Part shown: piece by piece, positions 49,903 to 56,970 of the stretch
Numbering within the stretch: position 1 is the stretch's first letter
Layout: the number at the start of each line of letters is the position of its first letter
Assembly (NCBI RefSeq): GCF_026712185.1
Contig: NZ_JAPPUX010000003.1
Span: forward strand, 124,001 to 188,000
Direction: 5' to 3'
Length of the DNA stretch: 64,000 nucleotides
DNA from: Nocardioides pini
GTDB lineage: Bacteria > Actinomycetota > Actinomycetes > Propionibacteriales > Nocardioidaceae
Notes under the pieces: generated by a model
What the model was told of the DNA's origin: nothing
The model's input: the letters and a program-made list of their open reading frames with translations, nothing else
Databases searched by the model: none
Made by a program: the position numbers and the translations under genes

Positions 49903-49972
49903 CTTGCTGACACGTAAGACGTTAAGTCCTCCCGTCCACGCGAACAAGGCCGTTCGGCCAGATTCTTTAGAC
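49903..49972 (-). promoter_or_regulatory. Promoter cassette P6
   Basis: On the minus strand: box GTCTAAAGAATCTGGCCG (49972-49955), -35 TTGTTC (49947-49942), 17 bp, -10 TAACGT (49924-49919), GTCAGCAAG (49911-49903). Same spacing as P1-P5; the only copy outside the left arm. Its box contains the last codons of the gene upstream. Confidence 0.7.
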
Positions 49973-50188
49973 GGACTTCTGGGCCGCGTCCATCACCTCC
50001 TGGAGGTCGTACATCGTGCGGCCCTTGTGGTCCTGCCCGTGGCGGGCGATCCGGCCCCGGTTGGCCCACGAGCGGATCGTGGCCGGGCGGACGGCGACCG
50101 CGACGGCCGCCGTCATCGTGTCGACGTGGATCGGCGCGGGGGCCGGGCTGGACCCGACCCCCGCCGTGGTGGTGTCAGCCACCGTCAC
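49967..50188 (-). CDS. Helix-turn-helix DNA-binding protein (MerR/excisionase-like)
   Basis: 73 residues: IHVDTMTAAVAVAVRPATIRSWANRGRIARHGQDHKGRTMYDLQEV. A-x-A-V-A-V-R-P-A-T-I-R-S-W-x-x-R-G-x-I is a winged-HTH of the MerR/Xis type, and R-T-M-Y-D-L-x-E-V is the typical wing and end. It could act as repressor or recombination directionality factor; the similar gene at 57956 lies nearer the integrase. Confidence 0.72.
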   Translation of the reverse strand: MTVADTTTAGVGSSPAPAPIHVDTMTAAVAVAVRPATIRSWANRGRIARHGQDHKGRTMYDLQEVMDAAQKSV

Positions 50189-50438
50189 CGGTCCGCACCG
50201 CGGCGGGGACGTACCAGCCGCGCGAGCCGTCGGGGAACCCGATCTGGACCTGGCCCGTGATGCCGTCGACCGACAGCACCTTGCCCTCGCGGCCGTCGGC
50301 GGCGATGACGGGCGTGTCCTCGGACAGCCCCGCCTTCTCCGTCGCGGCGACGTTGGCCTGAGCCTCGGGCGTCTCGGTCGGGTCCGTGGTCACCGCGTCG
50401 GGTGCCTCGTCCTGCTTCTGCTTGCCACGCTGGGCCAT
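50175..50438 (-). CDS. Small acidic early protein
   Basis: 87 residues. Disordered acidic N-terminus (QDEAPDAVTTDPTETPEAQA), then a small beta domain: DTPVIAADGREGKVLSVDGITGQVQIGFPDGSRGWYVPAAV. That pattern (VxxxDGxxGxVxxxxxDGxxGxVxVxFPDG) is SH3/KOW-like. Function unknown; overlaps the HTH gene start. Confidence 0.55.
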   Translation of the reverse strand: MAQRGKQKQDEAPDAVTTDPTETPEAQANVAATEKAGLSEDTPVIAADGREGKVLSVDGITGQVQIGFPDGSRGWYVPAAVRTGDGG

Positions 50439-50517
50439 GCGGCCCTCCTTTCTGTGGACGTCGGTCCACGATCTTTAGACGACCGGGCCAAAAGAAAAGA
50501 CCCGGGGCTTGGGGGGA

Positions 50518-51027
50518 TCAGAACGGGGGCTCGTCGCCCTGTCCGCCGCCCCAGCCGCCCTGCTGCTGCTGGTTGCCCCAGCCGCCCTGCTGGCGCTGCT
50601 GGCCGCCCTGCTGCTGGTTGGCCCACGGGTCGGGCTGCTGCTGGCGCTGCTGGCCGCCGCCGTTGCCGCCACGACCGGGGGACCGGGTGAACTTCGCCGA
50701 CCCGAACGTGAGCGACGGGCCGATGGTGTCGACGTTCATCTCGAAGGACGACCGCTTCTCGCCCTCGCGCGTCTCCCAGTTCTGCTGCCCGACCTTGCCG
50801 GTGGCGATCACCTGCTGGCCCTTGACGAGCGACTCGGCGACGTTCTCGGCCGCCTGGCCCCACACCGCGAGGCGGAGGAAGAGCGTGGTGCCGTCGACCC
50901 ACTCGTTGGTCTGGCGGTCGAACGTCCGCGGGGTGCTCGCGACGGTCATGTTGGCGACGGGCTTGCCCGACGGGGTGAACCGGAGCTCCGGGTCATCCGT
51001 GAGGTTCCCGACGATGGTCGACTGCAT
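50518..51027 (-). CDS. ssb: Single-stranded DNA-binding protein
   Basis: 169 residues. OB fold: [37 protein letters not shown], then [60 protein letters not shown]. The Gly/Gln-rich linker ([20 protein letters not shown]) ends in the acidic tip GDEPPF, the protein-interaction tail of bacterial SSBs. It coats replication and recombination intermediates together with the ERF annealase. Confidence 0.93.
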   Translation of the reverse strand: MQSTIVGNLTDDPELRFTPSGKPVANMTVASTPRTFDRQTNEWVDGTTLFLRLAVWGQAAENVAESLVKGQQVIATGKVGQQNWETREGEKRSSFEMNVDTIGPSLTFGSAKFTRSPGRGGNGGGQQRQQQPDPWANQQQGGQQRQQGGWGNQQQQGGWGGGQGDEPPF

Positions 51028-51051
51028 ATCTCTCCTAGGTGGTGTTGGTTC

Positions 51052-51300
51052 TCAGTAGAACGGGCTCATCATCGAGATCCGGCTCAACGTGTCGAGCATC
51101 TTGGCGATGCCGTTGACGCTGAGCGGGGCCTCGGGGAGGTCGATGTCGAACACGACCCCTTCGTCGTCGGACCACAGCGGCGTGACGGTGGCGATGTCCT
51201 CGTGGCTCACCGGGATCGACACCACCTCGGCGACGGCCGTGCCCTCGCGGATCGGTCCCCACGTGAAGCCGCCGGGTGGCGTGGCTTCCATTGCGCTCAT
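51052..51300 (-). CDS. Small early prophage protein upstream of ssb
   Basis: 82 residues, MSAMEATPPGGFTWGPIREG..., VVSIPVSHEDIATVTPLWSDDEGVVFDIDLPEAPLSVNGIAKMLDTL. Acidic alpha/beta protein, no known family. It lies first behind a degenerate promoter element (51335-51380) and 24 bp before ssb. Confidence 0.55.
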   Translation of the reverse strand: MSAMEATPPGGFTWGPIREGTAVAEVVSIPVSHEDIATVTPLWSDDEGVVFDIDLPEAPLSVNGIAKMLDTLSRISMMSPFY

Positions 51301-51329
51301 GTTCTTGTCCCCTCGTTTTTCGTCATCAC

Positions 51330-51395
51330 AGGTCTCGGGTTGCTGACATCTACGCTACGTCTAACTATCGTAGACAATAGGCTAACACGCCGCCA
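51330..51395 (-). promoter_or_regulatory. Degenerate promoter-cassette-like region with divergent operator heptamers
   Basis: On the minus strand TTGTCT, TAGCGT and GTCAGCAA occur in the cassette order but with shortened spacing (14 and 4 bp). CGTCTAA (51358-51364) and a CGTAGAC variant (51369) overlap it. It may be a diverged seventh cassette serving 51300 and ssb. Confidence 0.4.
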
Positions 51396-51408
51396 GTTGA
51401 GGCTTGAA

Positions 51409-52035
51409 CTACCCCGGCCCCGAGAAGTCAGACGCACGGCCGCCCGTGGAAGTTTCTGACACGGACGACTCTTTGAGAATGGGGTCCGCCACCCCCCACA
51501 CCCGGCGGCACGACGGCATCCCGCACCCGATCCGCCACCCGGCCGGGTCGACCCACAGCGACGGCATCCCGCACGCCGGGCACGTCTCCTCGATACGGAA
51601 CGGGCGAAGCCCCCGGGGCGGCTCCACGATCCGCGAGGCGATGCGGTGGTGGTCCCACACCTTCTCCACGACCTCGGCCGCGAGGTCCGGGTCGGCGGCG
51701 TGGAGGTCCGGCAGGCGATCCGCGACGACGCCGAGGCGTCCGGCCGTCGTGGTCGACATCGCGCCCTTGATCCGCAGCGTGCCGCGGGCGAGGTCGGCGT
51801 ACCGGCGGGCGTCCGTCTCGATGGCCCGGCGGACGTCGACCACCTCGACGTCGATCGGCACCGGCTGCTCGATGCGCGTCCCCCGGATGCCCACGCCGTC
51901 CGACGGCGGACCCGGGCGGGTGCCGTGGGCGACGTACGCCCCCAGGTCGGCGTGCTGCGCGGCGAGCTCGCGGCACACGGCCGCCGCCCGGGCGATCCAC
52001 CCGGCCATCGCCCGGGCGTGCTGCTGGTCATCCAT
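51409..52035 (-). CDS. Early protein with C-terminal zinc ribbon
   Basis: 208 residues from ATG 52035. Helical N-terminal part (MAGWIARAAAVCRELAAQHA), central MSTTTAGRLGVVADRLPDLHAADPDLAAEVVEKV, then ETCPACGMPSLWVDPAGWRIGCGMPSCRR, a CxxC...CxxxxC zinc ribbon. It is downstream of the replication initiator and helicase-loader-like genes, so a replication accessory role is reasonable but unproven. Confidence 0.6.
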   Translation of the reverse strand: MDDQQHARAMAGWIARAAAVCRELAAQHADLGAYVAHGTRPGPPSDGVGIRGTRIEQPVPIDVEVVDVRRAIETDARRYADLARGTLRIKGAMSTTTAGRLGVVADRLPDLHAADPDLAAEVVEKVWDHHRIASRIVEPPRGLRPFRIEETCPACGMPSLWVDPAGWRIGCGMPSCRRVWGVADPILKESSVSETSTGGRASDFSGPG

Positions 52036-52486
52036 CGGTGCCTCCGTTCGTCGTTGCCTTGCCTGCCATGAGCGCCCTGAGCCGGCCGGGGTTCGGACCC
52101 GGCAGGGGCGGCGGGACGTCGACGCCGAGAACCCCGCACGCGTGGGCAATCGCCTGGTCCTCCGTGGCCCCGTCCGCGAGCGCCGTGCGGGCCGCCTGCT
52201 GCCACCGCTGCTCGCGGCGCGGCTGGTCGGCCAGCACCGCCGGGGGCGTCGGCGGGGTCACGCCCACCAGACGCTCCCGGCGGATGACGCGCACCCGGCG
52301 GATGATGTCGGCGGGCATGATCCACTCCCGCGTCTCCCGGTAGTGCGCCACGATGGCGTCGCGGGCGTCGGCCAGCCGGATGTCGGCGAGGGCGGCCCCC
52401 CATGCCTGGGCGTCGGCCTCCCCGACCGTGCGGCGGTCGAACGAGGACGCGATGCCGAGGGCGGCGGCGGCCTCCGCGGCGTTCAC
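52028..52486 (-). CDS. Replicative helicase loader/inhibitor-like protein (G39P-like)
   Basis: 152 residues from GTG 52486 overlapping the initiator stop. AALGIASSFDRRTVGEADAQAWGAALADIRLADARDAIVAHYRETREWIMPADIIRRVRVIRRERL matches the helical pattern of SPP1 gp39-type loaders ('D-x-R-x-x-x-x-x-x-x-x-W...L...A..A...HY......mP.Di'). Such proteins pass the host DnaB helicase to the phage initiator. Position right after the initiator agrees. Confidence 0.6.
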   Translation of the reverse strand: MNAAEAAAALGIASSFDRRTVGEADAQAWGAALADIRLADARDAIVAHYRETREWIMPADIIRRVRVIRRERLVGVTPPTPPAVLADQPRREQRWQQAARTALADGATEDQAIAHACGVLGVDVPPPLPGPNPGRLRALMAGKATTNGGTDG

Positions 52487-53379
52487 CCGGCACCGCCCCA
52501 CGTGCCGGGCGGGAGGGCGGCCGGGCCGCCCTGCTCCTGCTCGGCCAAGCGGCGGGCGAGGTCGAACGCGTCGCCCACACGCTGGTCGGTGGTCGACGGC
52601 TTCGGGCCACCGTCCCGGGCCGGGTACGGCGGGTCATCCCAGCGGCGCTGGTTGAGCCACGTCGCACCGTGCGGGATGAACTGCGCCTCGGGGAGGTTCG
52701 GGTCCGCCGCCATCCGCTCGGCCCCGGCCACGATCACGCCGAGGTCGACGGTCGCCCGCGTCTCGCGGCCGATCTGGCGGACGACGGACGCGAACGCCTT
52801 GCGCGCCGCCTGCTTGCCCGTCTTGCGCGGGTAGGCCGCCCAGAACGCGTCGAACGCCTCGGCCATCACCGCGTCGTCGCACGCCGTCGGCGGCGTAGCC
52901 GATGACGATGAGTGGTTCATGGACGGTTCAGTACGGTTCAAGGACGGTTTGTAGGAAACAGCGTTCCCCCCGTAACTACCCGGCTGTTCCCCCCGTGCGA
53001 CGTCGCTGTTCCCCCCGTGCGACGCAGCGTTTCCCCCCGTGACGGGTGCGGCAGGAACGTCGTTCCCCCCGTGGACGGCAGGAAACAGGTTCCCCCCGTC
53101 CATCGCGAGGTCGTAGACGACCGGACGGCGGTCGGCGCGGAGGTGCCCGACGATGCGCTGGTCACCGCGGCGGATGATCCCGGCCTCGGCGAGACGGCGG
53201 AGCTTGGTGCCCACCGTCCGCTCGGTGCAGCGGGCGTACTCCGCGAGGGTCGCACGGGACGGCCATGCGCCCGTGCCGTTGCTGCCCGCGTGGTCGGCGA
53301 GGCCGATCAGCACGAGGTGCTCCTGCGCGTCGATGACGGGGGCGTGCTTCAACGCCCAGACCATCGCTTCGAGGCTCAC
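52483..53379 (-). CDS. Phage replication initiator, winged-helix protein with internal iterons
   Basis: 298 residues. N-terminal wHTH: EHLVLIGLADHAGSNGTGAWPSRATLAEYARCTERTVGTKLRRLAEAGII. The middle (about residues 93-140) has repeated T/S-GGN peptides encoded by the ACGGGGGGAA iterons. The C-terminal DnaT-like part reads FDAFWAAYPRKTGKQAARKAFASVV and FIPHGATWLNQRRWDD. This is the lambda-O-like plan: DNA-binding N-terminus, origin repeats within the gene, and a helicase-recruiting C-terminus. No primase or helicase gene follows, so host proteins must be used. Confidence 0.78.
   Translation of the reverse strand: MSLEAMVWALKHAPVIDAQEHLVLIGLADHAGSNGTGAWPSRATLAEYARCTERTVGTKLRRLAEAGIIRRGDQRIVGHLRADRRPVVYDLAMDGGNLFPAVHGGNDVPAAPVTGGNAASHGGNSDVARGEQPGSYGGNAVSYKPSLNRTEPSMNHSSSSATPPTACDDAVMAEAFDAFWAAYPRKTGKQAARKAFASVVRQIGRETRATVDLGVIVAGAERMAADPNLPEAQFIPHGATWLNQRRWDDPPYPARDGGPKPSTTDQRVGDAFDLARRLAEQEQGGPAALPPGTWGGAG
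52964..53099. repeat. Iterons TTCCCCCCGT (six copies): candidate replication origin
   Basis: Direct repeats at 52964, 52987, 53009, 53031, 53063 and 53090, spaced 23, 22, 22, 32 and 27 bp, i.e. about two helical turns for the first four. They lie within the initiator gene, as lambda ori lies within O. Confidence 0.68.
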
Positions 53380-54401
53380 GCGTCACCCCCGGCGGCCTCG
53401 TGGTCGGCCACGTCCTCGTCGAGGTCCGTGGTCGGCCGGTCACCGTTCGCGGCGATGGTCGCCTTCTTGGCGTCGCCCTTCACGAAGACCAGCAGGTACT
53501 CGTGAATCCGCCCGGCCTTGCGCGACGCGTCGAACTGGCGCGGCGTGCGGACCGCGGCCGTCCCGATGGGCGTCAGGAGGATGTGGTCGTTGTAGAGGTC
53601 CAGCCCGGCGTCCTGAAACGCCCGGATGGTGTCGGGCACGAGGCCGACGCACGACCCGTCCCCGCCCTTCTCGCGGACCTCGCCCACGACCCACGCCGCG
53701 AAGCGGTTGTCGGCCAACGTCTCGCACGCGTCGCGGATGATGCCCCGGTACGCGTCGAGGAAGTCCCCGTAGGGCATGTTCGACAGGTCGCCCGGGTCGT
53801 CCGAGTACTTCTCGAGGTACGCGTACGGCGGGCACGAGAACACGAGGTCGGACTCGTACCCGTCGGCCACGAGGCCGGGCACGACCTCGGCGCTGTCCCC
53901 GGCGATCCACGACGGCACGACGTCGCCCGCGATGTCGGCCTGCTGGCGGTTCGCTTCGACCTGCTGCGCCCGCAGTTCAACCCCGGTGTAGTTCCGGGCC
54001 ATCGCACCCGCCACGACGCCCCTGACGGACCCGCCCGCGAACGGGTCGAGGACGCGGTGCCCGGGGGCCGAGTACCAGCGATAGACGAGCTCGCACAACG
54101 TCGGCGAGAAGATCGACGTCTGGCTCGACTCCTGGGCGGACCTGAGGTGCCGCTGGTCGTGCATGAAGTCCATCCGCATGTTGAAGGTCAGACCGTCGTC
54201 GCGGCCGAGCTCGGACTCGATGCCGAGCGCCCTCCACTTCTTGTCGCGCCGCTGCCACGCCTTGCCCTTGCGGTCGAGGACGGAGAACGGCGGCTCGGTG
54301 TAGCGCTCGCGGAGCAGGTTCGACGCCTTCGGCTTCATGTCGAACAGGCCCTCGTCGGCGAACGGGTCTGCGGTTGCGGTGGTGTCGGTGTCGTTGGTCA
54401 T
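53376..54401 (-). CDS. DNA methyltransferase (N4/N6-type)
   Basis: 341 residues. SAM-binding motif I is VLDPFAGGSVRGVVAGAMAR and the catalytic motif IV appears as VFSCPPYAYLEK (S-C-P-P-Y in place of D/N/S-PP-Y/W). The order motif I after a target/N-terminal part, then CPPY, fits the gamma-like phage 'DNA modification methylase' group. A restriction partner is absent, so it is an orphan enzyme, probably protecting phage DNA. CGTCTAA-type heptamers flank its AAGGAG ribosome site. Confidence 0.78.
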   Translation of the reverse strand: MTNDTDTTATADPFADEGLFDMKPKASNLLRERYTEPPFSVLDRKGKAWQRRDKKWRALGIESELGRDDGLTFNMRMDFMHDQRHLRSAQESSQTSIFSPTLCELVYRWYSAPGHRVLDPFAGGSVRGVVAGAMARNYTGVELRAQQVEANRQQADIAGDVVPSWIAGDSAEVVPGLVADGYESDLVFSCPPYAYLEKYSDDPGDLSNMPYGDFLDAYRGIIRDACETLADNRFAAWVVGEVREKGGDGSCVGLVPDTIRAFQDAGLDLYNDHILLTPIGTAAVRTPRQFDASRKAGRIHEYLLVFVKGDAKKATIAANGDRPTTDLDEDVADHEAAGGDA

Positions 54402-54414
54402 TCGTCTACGCTCC

Positions 54415-54711
54415 TTAGACGTTCACGGCACGCCAAAGACGCGCCCGGTTGCCGAGGCCGGAGGTCCCGGCGTTGTCGGGGACGGCCTCCACGAGGCCGT
54501 CGTGGACGAGTTCGCTCGTCCGGGTGCGGACGCCCGACGGCGACGCCGAGACGTGCACCATGAGGTCGTCGTGGGTCATCGGTCCGTGGTCCGTGAGGGC
54601 CGCGAGGACCTGCTCACGGATGCGGGGCCGGATGGTGACGGCCTTCGCCGCCGCCTCGTGCGACGTGTCCGGGTCGCTCGCCCGGACGGGCAGGGTCGTA
54701 CGTGTGGTCAT
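54415..54711 (-). CDS. Winged helix-turn-helix protein
   Basis: 98 residues: IRPRIREQVLAALTDHGPMTHDDLMVHVSASPSGVRTRTSELVHDGLVEAV is a winged HTH (three helices then wing), preceded by the phage-common ASDPDTSHEAAAKA. It ends GTC TAA within an operator heptamer. It may regulate early genes or recognise DNA for the adjacent methyltransferase. Confidence 0.65.
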   Translation of the reverse strand: MTTRTTLPVRASDPDTSHEAAAKAVTIRPRIREQVLAALTDHGPMTHDDLMVHVSASPSGVRTRTSELVHDGLVEAVPDNAGTSGLGNRARLWRAVNV

Positions 54712-54729
54712 GCTTCGCTCCTTCGGTTG

Positions 54730-55200
54730 TTACGGGGTGGGGTCGGGGATGGTGAACGCGGCCCACACCGGGCCGGGACCGAGCCACCAGGCGCGGTCGT
54801 GACGCCACACGGGCATCTCGTCCGGGTCCATCCACGACGGGACGATGAAGCCGCGGTCGGTGGCGAGGGCGACGTTGTGGTGCGCCCAGTGGTGGCATCC
54901 CGAGCAGAGGGCGACGAGGTTGCCGAACGTGTCCGGGCCGCCACGGGACCGGAGCTTGCGGTGGTGGCACTCCCACGCGTCGGGGTCGAGGCCCACGCCG
55001 CACCGGTCGCACAGACCGCCCGCGCGGCAGTAGATCGACGTGCGGAGGTCCGCGTCCATCGACGGCCGCTTGAGTCCGCGGGACTTGGCCTTGCGCCGCG
55101 CCTTCGGCGGGTTCGGGGCCTTGCCGTGGGAACCCCGGCGGCTGATGGTCGACCGGGCGGCGAGCGGGGTGCGCCGCGCGATGGGGCCGCCGCGCTTCAC
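54730..55200 (-). CDS. HNH endonuclease
   Basis: 156 residues. A basic, Arg/Lys-rich N-terminus (KARRKAKSRGLKRPSMDADL) is followed by CRAGGLCDRCGVGLDPDAWECHHRKLRSRGGPDTFGNLVALCSGCHHWAHHN, an intact HNH core (H-H-R, N, H-x-x-x-H) with CxxC zinc pairs. The C-terminal 40 residues resemble phage HNH recombination-region nucleases. It overlaps the preceding gene by 4 bp. Confidence 0.8.
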   Translation of the reverse strand: MKRGGPIARRTPLAARSTISRRGSHGKAPNPPKARRKAKSRGLKRPSMDADLRTSIYCRAGGLCDRCGVGLDPDAWECHHRKLRSRGGPDTFGNLVALCSGCHHWAHHNVALATDRGFIVPSWMDPDEMPVWRHDRAWWLGPGPVWAAFTIPDPTP

Positions 55201-55562
55201 TGCTCGCCCCGACCGGCGACGGCGAACATCTGGCGAACCGATGCCCCCACCGACTGGTAGGCACGGAGCTCGGACTCCAGCGCCTTGGCGAGACGGTCGG
55301 CGTACTTGTAGGCGACCTCCGCGACGTCGCGCGCCTGCCGCTCGTCCTCCGTCTCAATCTCGACGGTGGCCTCCTTGTCCTTCACGGTGCCCTCGGCGTT
55401 GAGCCACGCGCGGGCGTGCGCGAGGTCGTAGGCGTGGTCCGCCTGCATGAAGGCCTTGTAGCGGTCGTTACAGACGCCCGCGCTGTTGGCGATCCGCTCC
55501 GCGATGTCGCGGATGCGCGTCTCGATGTCGACGGGGTTGAGGACGTCGATGCGCTCCGTCAT
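55197..55562 (-). CDS. Helical early protein beside the recombination genes
   Basis: 121 residues: DIETRIRDIAERIANSAGVC, NDRYKAFMQADHAYDLAHARAWLNAEGTVKDKEATVEIETEDERQARDVAEVAYKYADRLAKALESELRAYQSV. Long alpha-helical protein; similar ones accompany ERF or RecT genes in actinophages and often carry no annotation. Role in recombination inferred only from position. Confidence 0.55.
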   Translation of the reverse strand: MTERIDVLNPVDIETRIRDIAERIANSAGVCNDRYKAFMQADHAYDLAHARAWLNAEGTVKDKEATVEIETEDERQARDVAEVAYKYADRLAKALESELRAYQSVGASVRQMFAVAGRGEQ

Positions 55563-56254
55563 GCGTCACCGCCCTCGGCTGCCGCCTCGGCCGCCGCGGT
55601 GGCGTCCGGGTCCGGGTCCGAGCCGGCCGTCTCGTCCTGGGCCAGCTCGTTGGCCCGGGCGTCGAACTCGTCGCGGATGTGCTGCGGCGCGCTGCCGACG
55701 CTGTGCGCCCGGTAGACGGCACGAAGGGCCTCGATGTCGGTCGCCGCTGCCATCGCCTCGCGCACGGCCGTCTCGGGGTCGGTGACCTCGCCCGTGGTCG
55801 TGTTGACGTGCGGGACCGTCTCGTAGGAGGACGCGTCCGGGTCCGGCTCGTCGGTCGGCATCGTGAGCGACTGGATGAGCGCCGTGCGGAACGCGACCGA
55901 CATCGCCTTCGCGGTGGCCTTGTCGCCCGAGTCCATCGCCTCGGCCGCCACGGTGGCCCGCAGCGTGTCGCCAGCGGGGCCGGTGAACACGAACGCGACC
56001 ACGACGCGGCAGAGGGTGAGGTTGCCGCCGCTGCGGGTCGTGGCGGCGTCGTACGCGACGGTCTGGAGGTCGGGCACCACGACGACTCCGTGACGGACGA
56101 GGGCCGGGTGAACGGCCTTCATCACGGCGTCGATCCCGCGGAAGTTGAAGCCCTGCTGGTTGTTGAAGCCGTCCTTGCCGACCGCGCCGACGTCGGCCAT
56201 GACGCGGACGAGGGCGGCGGACACCGTGGGCGTCTCGGTGGCGGTGGTGGTCAT
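55559..56254 (-). CDS. erf: ERF-family single-strand annealing protein
   Basis: 231 residues from ATG 56254 (ATGA overlap). VMADVGAVGKDGFNNQQGFNFRGIDAVMKAVHPALVRHGVVVVPDL is the ERF core (x-FRG-I-DxV...L...GV). ATVAAEAMDSGDKATAKAMSVAFRTALIQSLTMPTD is the second block (D-S-G-D-K-A-x-x-K-A-x-S-x-A-x-R). It anneals complementary strands, working with the YqaJ exonuclease and SSB, and could circularise injected DNA. Confidence 0.85.
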   Translation of the reverse strand: MTTTATETPTVSAALVRVMADVGAVGKDGFNNQQGFNFRGIDAVMKAVHPALVRHGVVVVPDLQTVAYDAATTRSGGNLTLCRVVVAFVFTGPAGDTLRATVAAEAMDSGDKATAKAMSVAFRTALIQSLTMPTDEPDPDASSYETVPHVNTTTGEVTDPETAVREAMAAATDIEALRAVYRAHSVGSAPQHIRDEFDARANELAQDETAGSDPDPDATAAAEAAAEGGDA

Positions 56255-56970
56255 GCGGTCTCCTTCGTGGTGGTGGTGTCGGCGGCGAGGGCGTCGTCCC
56301 AGCCGTCGGTGATCGAGGGCGCGTTGTCGGGGTCCATCGCCCGGCGCGGCATGAGGAGCGCGATGTAGTCCTCGCCCATGCGGAGGACGTACGGCTTGCC
56401 CGGGCCGCCGGGTGCCTGCCGGATCAGCACGGCCTCGCGCTTCGGGGCCGCTGCCCGGAGGTCCGCGAGCCGGTGGAAGTCGACGGACATCACGCCGCCG
56501 AACGCCGGGGCGTCGTCGTCCCACGTGGCCGCGTCGCGCACGAGGCGCTTCACGTCCGGGTAGTTCACCGGGCCGACCTGGGGGACCGGCGCGGACGCGG
56601 ACGCGTGCTCCAACGTCGGGGCGACGAGGGTGTGGTCGTGGCCGATGAACCGGACCTCCTTCGCGGTGACCTCCACGCGTACGTCGGGGTTGGCCCGGCC
56701 GCGTGCCCGGAACGTCTGGAGGACGCGGGAGAGGTTGTCGCGGTGGATGTGCACCGTGACCGGCTTCGCGGCCGGGTGCTTGTCGTCCCACCGGACCCGG
56801 GACACCGAGCAGGCGAAGCGGTCCGTGGTGATGAGCAGCGCGTGGCGCGGGCCGACCTCAAGCCGGGCGTGGCAGAGGACCGGGAGGTACTCGTCGGTCC
56901 CGATGGTCTTGAGCACGGGGGCGATCCAGTCGCGGAGGCCGCGGACCGTCGTGCGGATCGTGGCGCTCAT
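56251..56970 (-). CDS. DNA sliding-clamp-like protein (DnaN-like, short)
   Basis: 239 residues from ATG 56970. LKTIGTDEYLPVLCHARLEV then HALLITTDRFACSVSRVRW strongly recall the first clamp domain ('LPVL...L....L.LTATDR...'), and the end PYVLRMGEDYIALLMPRR recalls the last clamp strand. With 239 residues it covers two clamp domains rather than three, so a trimer instead of a dimer might close the ring, as in PCNA; that is speculation. Its place between ERF and YqaJ genes suggests a processivity role in recombination-dependent replication. Confidence 0.6.
   Translation of the reverse strand: MSATIRTTVRGLRDWIAPVLKTIGTDEYLPVLCHARLEVGPRHALLITTDRFACSVSRVRWDDKHPAAKPVTVHIHRDNLSRVLQTFRARGRANPDVRVEVTAKEVRFIGHDHTLVAPTLEHASASAPVPQVGPVNYPDVKRLVRDAATWDDDAPAFGGVMSVDFHRLADLRAAAPKREAVLIRQAPGGPGKPYVLRMGEDYIALLMPRRAMDPDNAPSITDGWDDALAADTTTTKETA

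Noticed and set aside
52964..53099. CRISPR array
   Set aside because: Repeats are only 10 bp with 12-22 bp gaps, lie inside a coding frame and have no cas genes; iterons fit better.
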